Shown here: one piece after another, positions 56,592 through 61,105 of the stretch
Layout: the number at the start of each line of letters is the position of its first letter
How positions within the stretch are numbered: the first letter of the stretch is position 1
Assembly: GCA_023435435.1 (NCBI GenBank)
Contig: JAEYRW010000046.1
Coordinates: 1 to 61,105, forward strand
Source: Bacillota bacterium
GTDB lineage: Bacteria; Bacillota; Clostridia; Christensenellales; Aristaeellaceae
Direction: 5' to 3'
Length of the DNA stretch: 61,105 nt
Translations under genes and position numbers: made by a program
The notes under the pieces: generated by a model
What the model saw: only the letters and a program-made list of their open reading frames with translations
Told to the model about the DNA's origin: nothing
Database searches by the model: none

Positions 56592-56620
56592 TTGGGCGTG
56601 CTAAGCTCAGTCCGTAAATT
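56592..56620 (+). promoter_or_regulatory. possible promoter of the ABC exporter operon
   Basis: TTGGGC (56592-56597), 17-bp spacer, TAAATT (56615-56620). Both hexamers are imperfect, and the start codon at 56635 would leave a leader of under 10 nt, so the call is weak. Confidence 0.3.
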
Positions 56621-56634
56621 CCGGAGGTGAGCGC

Positions 56635-57705
56635 ATGAAACGAAAACCTGTCAAGAAATGGAAGCGGGTCCTGAAACGCGTCATAATGCTGATTGTGGTT
56701 CTGGCGGTACTCGCGGGCGGCGTCTGGTACGCCTATGGCTCTCTCAAGAGCGAGTACGCGGTCACGTATGACGCGTATACCGCCACGACCGGCTCGATCT
56801 CGAATTCCCTGAGTTTCTCCGGGACATTCGCACTCGTCGACTCCATGTCCTACACGCCCTCGTCCGCGACGAGCGTAAAAACCGTCTACGTCGCTGCGGG
56901 CGACGATGTGACGGAGGGAGATAAACTCATCCGTCTCGCGAGCGGCGAGACCATTACCGCCGATTTCGACGGACGGGTGAACCTTCTGAACGTTGAGGCG
57001 GGCGACGACGTGGATGTGAACACGACGCTGATCCAGATCGCGGACTTCTCGCACATGCAGATTTCAATCCGCGTGGACGAGTACGACATCGCGGATGTGT
57101 CGGTGGGGCAGGCGGTTACGGTGACATCAACCGCCACCGAGGAGACGTTCGATTCGGCCATCAAGACCATCAACTACATATCCCAGTCCCAGGGGAACGT
57201 CGCCTACTACACTGCCACGGCGGACGTGGATGTCCCGGGCAGCATCTACCCCGGCATGCAGGCCACCGTGACCATCACCCAGGAGGAAGCCAACGACGTT
57301 GTGATCCTCAAGGAGGACGCGCTGAGCTTTGACAGCATGAACAACGCCTTCGTCTACATGCAGGCGGACGACGGCACAATGACCGAGACACCCGTGACGG
57401 TGGGTGTGTCCAACGGCAACTACGTCGAGATCAAGGAAGGACTTTCCGACGGCGACACGGTTTACGTGGAGGCGGCGGAGGAGGAAACCTCGTCCGGCCT
57501 GTCGGGCCTGCTCTCCGGGCTGTTCGGCTCGCAGAACGTGCGCGGCGATCAAATGAGCGGCGGCTCCTCGTCCGGCAGCTTCCCGTCCAGCGGTGATATG
57601 CCCTCCTTCGGCGGCGATTCCTCGTCCGGCGGCGGCTTCAGCGGCGGGCCCGGCGGCAGCTCCGGCAGCTCCGGCAGCAGCTCCGGCGGCGGAGGAGGCC
57701 AGTAA
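56635..57705 (+). CDS. efflux adaptor (HlyD/MacA-like), first of two
   Basis: A 356-residue membrane-anchored adaptor. A basic N-terminus and one transmembrane segment (RVIMLIVVLAVLAGGVWYAY) are followed by a biotinyl-lipoyl-like barrel (VKTVYVAAGDDVTEGDKLI; DGRVNLLNVEAGDDVDVNTTL) and a beta-barrel domain, without the long coiled-coil hairpin of classical MacA. A Gly/Ser-rich low-complexity tail (from about residue 290) ends in SSGGGGGQ. It opens an operon with an ABC ATPase and a MacB-like permease. Exported substrate unknown. Confidence 0.88.
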   Translation: MKRKPVKKWKRVLKRVIMLIVVLAVLAGGVWYAYGSLKSEYAVTYDAYTATTGSISNSLSFSGTFALVDSMSYTPSSATSVKTVYVAAGDDVTEGDKLIRLASGETITADFDGRVNLLNVEAGDDVDVNTTLIQIADFSHMQISIRVDEYDIADVSVGQAVTVTSTATEETFDSAIKTINYISQSQGNVAYYTATADVDVPGSIYPGMQATVTITQEEANDVVILKEDALSFDSMNNAFVYMQADDGTMTETPVTVGVSNGNYVEIKEGLSDGDTVYVEAAEEETSSGLSGLLSGLFGSQNVRGDQMSGGSSSGSFPSSGDMPSFGGDSSSGGGFSGGPGGSSGSSGSSSGGGGGQ

Positions 57706-57706
57706 A

Positions 57707-58429
57707 ATGAACAAGGACAAAATCCTGAAAACCCCGGAGGCGGAGCTGTTCTTTCAGATGCGCGGCATCAACAAGGACTATCCGCTGGTGGACGAGTCGA
57801 TTCACGTGCTCAAGGATGTAAATCTGGACCTCGAGGCAGGGGAATATGTCTCCGTGCTCGGCCCCTCGGGCAGCGGGAAGTCGACGCTCATGAACATTGT
57901 GGGCCTCCTGGACGTGCCCACAAGCGGGCGATACATCCTGCGCGGCCACCCGGTGGACGAAATGAATGAAACGGAGCTCGCCCGCACCCGCGGACAGGAG
58001 ATCGGCTTCATCTTCCAAAACTCCCAGCTGCTTTCGCGCATGGACGCGCTGCACAATGTGGAGCTGCCCCTCATTTACGCGGGGGTTGGCCCCAAGGAAC
58101 GAAAGAAGCGCGCCATGGAGATGCTTGAGCGCGTGGGCCTTTCAGACCGTATGGGGCACCGACCCAACCAACTTTCCGGCGGCCAGCAGCAGAGGGTCGC
58201 CATCGCCCGGGCGCTGGTGATGAACCCTTCGATCCTGCTCGCCGACGAGCCAACGGGCGCCCTCGACCAGGAGACCGGCAAGCAGGTGATGAAGCTCTTT
58301 GACGAGCTGAACCGGGAGGGCAGGACGGTTGTCATGATCACCCACGACATGAACATCGCCCGCTTTGCCCGCCGGGTGGTGCACATCATCGACGGCGTGC
58401 TGACGGAGGAAGGAGAAATGGCATCATGA
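57707..58429 (+). CDS. ABC transporter ATP-binding protein, MacB/LolD type
   Basis: A 240-residue nucleotide-binding subunit. Walker A is GPSGSGKST, the Q-loop is IFQNSQLLSRMDALHN, the signature is LSGGQQQRVAIARAL, Walker B is ILLADEPTGALD, and the H-loop is MITHDMN. The YVSVLGPSGSGKSTLMNIVGLLD layout is that of the MacB/FtsE group. ATG 57707 lies one base after the adaptor stop. The permease overlaps its end by four bases. Confidence 0.96.
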   Translation: MNKDKILKTPEAELFFQMRGINKDYPLVDESIHVLKDVNLDLEAGEYVSVLGPSGSGKSTLMNIVGLLDVPTSGRYILRGHPVDEMNETELARTRGQEIGFIFQNSQLLSRMDALHNVELPLIYAGVGPKERKKRAMEMLERVGLSDRMGHRPNQLSGGQQQRVAIARALVMNPSILLADEPTGALDQETGKQVMKLFDELNREGRTVVMITHDMNIARFARRVVHIIDGVLTEEGEMAS

Positions 58430-59634
58430 GAGCGATCAGGGCAAGGCTTGTCATGTACTGGGAGTGCGTCGTGATGTCCATCTCCAACATCATGCACAAC
58501 CGCATGCGCTCCTTCCTCACAATCCTCGGCATCATGATCGGCGTCACGGCGGTCATCGCGCTCATTACCACGATTACCGGCGTGTCGGATTCCCTCTCCT
58601 CCTCGTTCAGCTCCATGGGCGCGGGCTCGCTCTCGGTATCCGTCACCGGCAGCGACCTGAAGGACGGGCTTTCGGCGGAGGATCTGAAGACGATCACGGA
58701 CCTCGACTACGTGGATGGCCTGACGCCGTCCGTCTCCCTCTCGTCCCGCATTTCAAAGGGCGGGACATACGAAAGCTCGATTACGGTCTCGGGCAAGAAC
58801 GCTTACTACTTTGTGACCAATCCCGACGCAGTGACCCGCGGCCGCGCGCTCAACGTGGTGGACGAGGACAACATGACATTCGTCTGCCTCATCGACCAGG
58901 ACATGGTGGATGAATTCTTCTTCGGCGTGGACCCCGTGGGCGAAACCCTCTACATCGACGGCCTGAGCTTTCTGGTGGTGGGCCTTTACGACAGCGATTC
59001 CGATACGAGCCTCGCAAGCCTCATGGGCGGCTCGAGCGACATCCTGATTCCCTATACCACCGCGCTCAAAATGAACAACGAATCGGTGGTCACGAGCTTC
59101 ACGGTGTATCTCGCGGACGACGCGGATTCGGACGACGCGTCCGACGGCATTTCGGACGTGCTGGACGCCATGTTCAGCTATGAGGACGACACCTATGAGA
59201 TCACGACCATGTCGGGTGTCGAGGACACAATGGATTCCATGCTCTCCATGATGTCGGCGCTGTTGGCGGGCATCGCGTCCATCGCGCTGGTGGTGGGCGG
59301 CATCGGGATCATGAACATGATGCTCACCTCGGTGACCGAGCGCACCATCGAGATCGGCCTCAAGAAGGCACTCGGCGCGCTGGCGTGGCAGATTCAGCTC
59401 CAGTTTTTGACGGAGTCGTTCCTGCTTTCGGTGCTGGGCGGACTCACGGGCGTGGTGTGCGGGCTCTGCCTCTCCATCGCCCTGTGCCAATACCTTGGCA
59501 CGACATTCGTGGTTTCCTACGGCGCCATCGCGCTGGGTGTCGGTTTCTCCGCCGCCGTAGGTATTGTATTCGGCTGGGCGCCTGCGCGAAAGGCGAGCCG
59601 GCTCAACCCCATCGACGCACTCAGATCCATGTGA
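58426..59634 (+). CDS. ABC transporter permease, MacB/FtsX type
   Basis: A 402-residue permease with the MacB topology: one N-terminal helix (MRSFLTILGIMIGVTAVIAL), a large extracellular domain (about 55-270), and three C-terminal helices (ALLAGIASIALVVGGIGIMNMML; LLSVLGGLTGVVCGLCLSIA; IALGVGFSAAVGIVFGWAPA, each a separate segment). It lacks a fused ATPase, which is the separate gene before it. Mechanotransmission exporters of this type move peptides or lipoproteins away from the membrane. Confidence 0.95.
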   Translation: MRAIRARLVMYWECVVMSISNIMHNRMRSFLTILGIMIGVTAVIALITTITGVSDSLSSSFSSMGAGSLSVSVTGSDLKDGLSAEDLKTITDLDYVDGLTPSVSLSSRISKGGTYESSITVSGKNAYYFVTNPDAVTRGRALNVVDEDNMTFVCLIDQDMVDEFFFGVDPVGETLYIDGLSFLVVGLYDSDSDTSLASLMGGSSDILIPYTTALKMNNESVVTSFTVYLADDADSDDASDGISDVLDAMFSYEDDTYEITTMSGVEDTMDSMLSMMSALLAGIASIALVVGGIGIMNMMLTSVTERTIEIGLKKALGALAWQIQLQFLTESFLLSVLGGLTGVVCGLCLSIALCQYLGTTFVVSYGAIALGVGFSAAVGIVFGWAPARKASRLNPIDALRSM

Positions 59635-59649
59635 CGGGAGGTAACATTC

Positions 59650-60840
59650 ATGAAACGCAAGAGGAAGGCAATTCTGGTGACCCTGGCGCTCGCGACGACC
59701 CTCATGCTCACCGCCCAGGCCGCGCTGGCCGACTACGTTTCCTTCTCGGGAACCGTGGTCTCTTCGGAACAGACGGCGGTCATCGCCCCCATTGGCGGCA
59801 CGGTGGCGGAGGTGGATGCCGTCGCCGGACAGCGCGTGGAAGCGGGCGACGTGCTCGCCACGTTCGAGACCACCAAAGTCTACGCGTCCGAGGACGGCAC
59901 CGTAACGGGCATCTTCGCCCAGTCCGGCGATTCGGCGGACGTCATTTCGCAGACCGTCGGTGCGGTTCTCTACGTGGAGCCGTCCTACAGCTACACCATC
60001 GCGGCTTCGACGGATTACGCCTATGACGACGAGGACAACGTGTTCGTGCACATCGGCGAATCCGTGTACCTCAAGGGCTACTCGGATGCCACGCACACCG
60101 GTACCGGCACCATCACCGCGGTAAGCGGCACCGACTTCACCGTGCGCGTGGATTCCGGCGAATTCCTGGTGGGCGAAACCGTCACCGTTTTCCGTGCGGA
60201 GAGCTACACATCAAAGAGCCGCATCGGCCGCGGCGCGCTCTCACGCACCAATCCCACCGCCTACACCGGCTCGGGCAGCATCGTGTCCATCGCCGTGGAG
60301 GACGGCGCCACCGTCTCGAAGGGCGATTTGCTCTTTGAAACCCTCGACGGCACCTTCGACGCTTACTACATGACCGGACTTGACATCACAAGCCCCGTGA
60401 CCGGAACGGTCGCCGAGGTGAAGGCTTCCGCCGATTCCTCGCTCAGCAAGGGCGAAACCGCGTTCGTCCTCTACCCAGACGACGCGATGTGGATCGAGGC
60501 GTCCGTCGACGAGACCGATCTTGGCTCCATCGCCGTGGGCGACAAGGTGTCCATTGAGTTTACCTGGAACGACGACGACGTTGCCTACGAGGGAACCATC
60601 TCCATGATTTCGGCCATCGGCACCACCGGCGGCGAAAGCGTCACATATCCCGTGTACATCAGCTTTACTCCCGACGAAACGGTGAAGTACGGCATGTCGG
60701 TGGTCGTGTCCTCGCCGGACGGGGACGACACCGAAGCGGCGGCGGAGACGGATGATCAGGCGCAGGACGACCAGGACGAAGCCGCCCAGGGAGAGGCACC
60801 TGCCGAGGGCGAGACACAGCCGCCTGCGGAGGGCAACTGA
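59650..60840 (+). CDS. secreted efflux adaptor-like protein, second of two
   Basis: A 396-residue exported protein: signal peptide (KRKAILVTLALATTLMLTAQAALA), then biotinyl-lipoyl-type halves (IAPIGGTVAEVDAVAGQRVEAGDVLATFE and later ITSPVTGTVAEVKASAD) separated by beta-rich segments, and an acidic Gln/Glu/Ala-rich tail (from about residue 360). It resembles HlyD-type adaptors without a membrane anchor or coiled coil. It lies 15 bases after the permease. Two adaptors in one exporter operon suggest a composite channel outside the membrane. Confidence 0.8.
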   Translation: MKRKRKAILVTLALATTLMLTAQAALADYVSFSGTVVSSEQTAVIAPIGGTVAEVDAVAGQRVEAGDVLATFETTKVYASEDGTVTGIFAQSGDSADVISQTVGAVLYVEPSYSYTIAASTDYAYDDEDNVFVHIGESVYLKGYSDATHTGTGTITAVSGTDFTVRVDSGEFLVGETVTVFRAESYTSKSRIGRGALSRTNPTAYTGSGSIVSIAVEDGATVSKGDLLFETLDGTFDAYYMTGLDITSPVTGTVAEVKASADSSLSKGETAFVLYPDDAMWIEASVDETDLGSIAVGDKVSIEFTWNDDDVAYEGTISMISAIGTTGGESVTYPVYISFTPDETVKYGMSVVVSSPDGDDTEAAAETDDQAQDDQDEAAQGEAPAEGETQPPAEGN

Positions 60841-60841
60841 C

Positions 60842-61105
60842 ATGACGAAAAAGCGCGCGTGCGCATGCCTTGCGCTCGCATCGATCCTTGTCCTCACGTC
60901 GTTGGCGGCGTGGGGCGGGGCGGGCGCTGAAGAAACCGAGGACCCGCTCGTGACCGTGGAGGCGACGGCGTCTCCAACACCGACACCCGCCGCGACGGCC
61001 ACAGATGCCGCGACGGAAGAACCTGCCGCAACGGAAGAACCTGCTGTGACGGAAGAACCGGCCGTGACGGAAGAACCGACTGTAACGGAAGAACCTGTCG
61101 TGACG
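60842..61105 (+). CDS. exported protein with TEEP repeats, truncated by the window end
   Basis: The first 88 codons of a gene continuing beyond the window. MTKKRACACLALASILVLTS is a signal peptide, with cysteines in its core but no clear lipobox. After a short Thr/Pro-rich linker an 18-bp repeat begins at 61007 and encodes [A/T/V][A/V]TEEP hexapeptides, five full copies and a partial one at the edge. Such a linker usually tethers an extracellular domain, which is not visible here. It starts one base after the adaptor stop, so it belongs to the exporter operon. Confidence 0.8.
   Translation, partial: MTKKRACACLALASILVLTSLAAWGGAGAEETEDPLVTVEATASPTPTPAATATDAATEEPAATEEPAVTEEPAVTEEPTVTEEPVVT

Noticed and set aside
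57593..57706. N-terminal extension of the ABC ATPase into the Gly/Ser tail of the adaptor
   Set aside because: The extension is a frame-shifted reading of the adaptor's repeats. ATG 57707 has GGAGG upstream and fits the family length.

Overview
The window is GC-rich, gene-dense bacterial chromosome. It most resembles a spore-forming, Gram-positive-type member of the Firmicutes (class Clostridia). Pointers are a complete gerA-type spore germination operon behind a sigma-G-like promoter, a Bacillus-type PurR, Prp next to bL27 with the cleavable Firmicutes-type N-terminus, TrmK, a CGAAC-N4-GTTCG-type LexA site, and a V-type ATPase operon in the Enterococcus/Clostridium order. GTG and TTG starts are common. 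I cannot name the genus. No prophage, CRISPR array, tRNA or antibiotic-resistance locus is visible; the only mobile DNA is a decayed IS200/IS605-type element.

Layout. 1-290: an 8-bp tandem repeat and the ssb-like terminator. 292-14652, all minus strand: SSB-like protein, membrane dipeptidase, the four-gene germination operon (gerKA-KC-KB plus a small D subunit), the SOS-regulated dinB with a small partner, nif3-like/cysK, a sugar kinase plus GH3 glucosidase operon with twin operators, and a permuted NlpC/P60-like protein. 14980-20337, plus strand: dnaG-rpoD-trmK-nif3-zinc-ribbon gene, then RNase P RNA. 20677-24973, minus: murC, a cupin regulator, an acyl-CoA synthetase and a lipoprotein in one operon. 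25165-40634, plus: purR, three tandem M42 peptidases, upp, the nine-gene V-ATPase operon, a GNAT, rsmA and a DUF1622 protein. 40656-41290: IS remnant. 41307-42269, minus: a sugar isomerase-like gene. 42404-61105, plus: pth-mfd-ygiQ-RACo-like, tetR-amidase-DUF6157, an attenuated aspS, rplU-prp-rpmA, a DNA glycosylase, a DUF554 protein, and an ABC exporter operon with two adaptor proteins that runs off the end.

Most unusual features. (1) The leader of the aspartyl-tRNA synthetase gene encodes a 10-residue peptide with Asn and three consecutive Asp codons, followed by mutually exclusive hairpins and a terminator. This looks like ribosome-mediated attenuation of an aminoacyl-tRNA synthetase, where Firmicutes normally use a T-box. 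(2) Two structured intergenic elements (2121-2284 minus, 29906-30082 plus) share a box of about 46 nt at about 78% identity by hand alignment, with variable hairpins upstream. (3) A 159-bp imperfect palindrome sits between ntpI and ntpK in the V-ATPase operon, and a diverged relative lies at 20376-20581. (4) Two identical-architecture operators 31 bp apart lie downstream of the sugar-kinase/GH3 promoter.

All family assignments come from reading motifs by eye. No database search or folding program was run.
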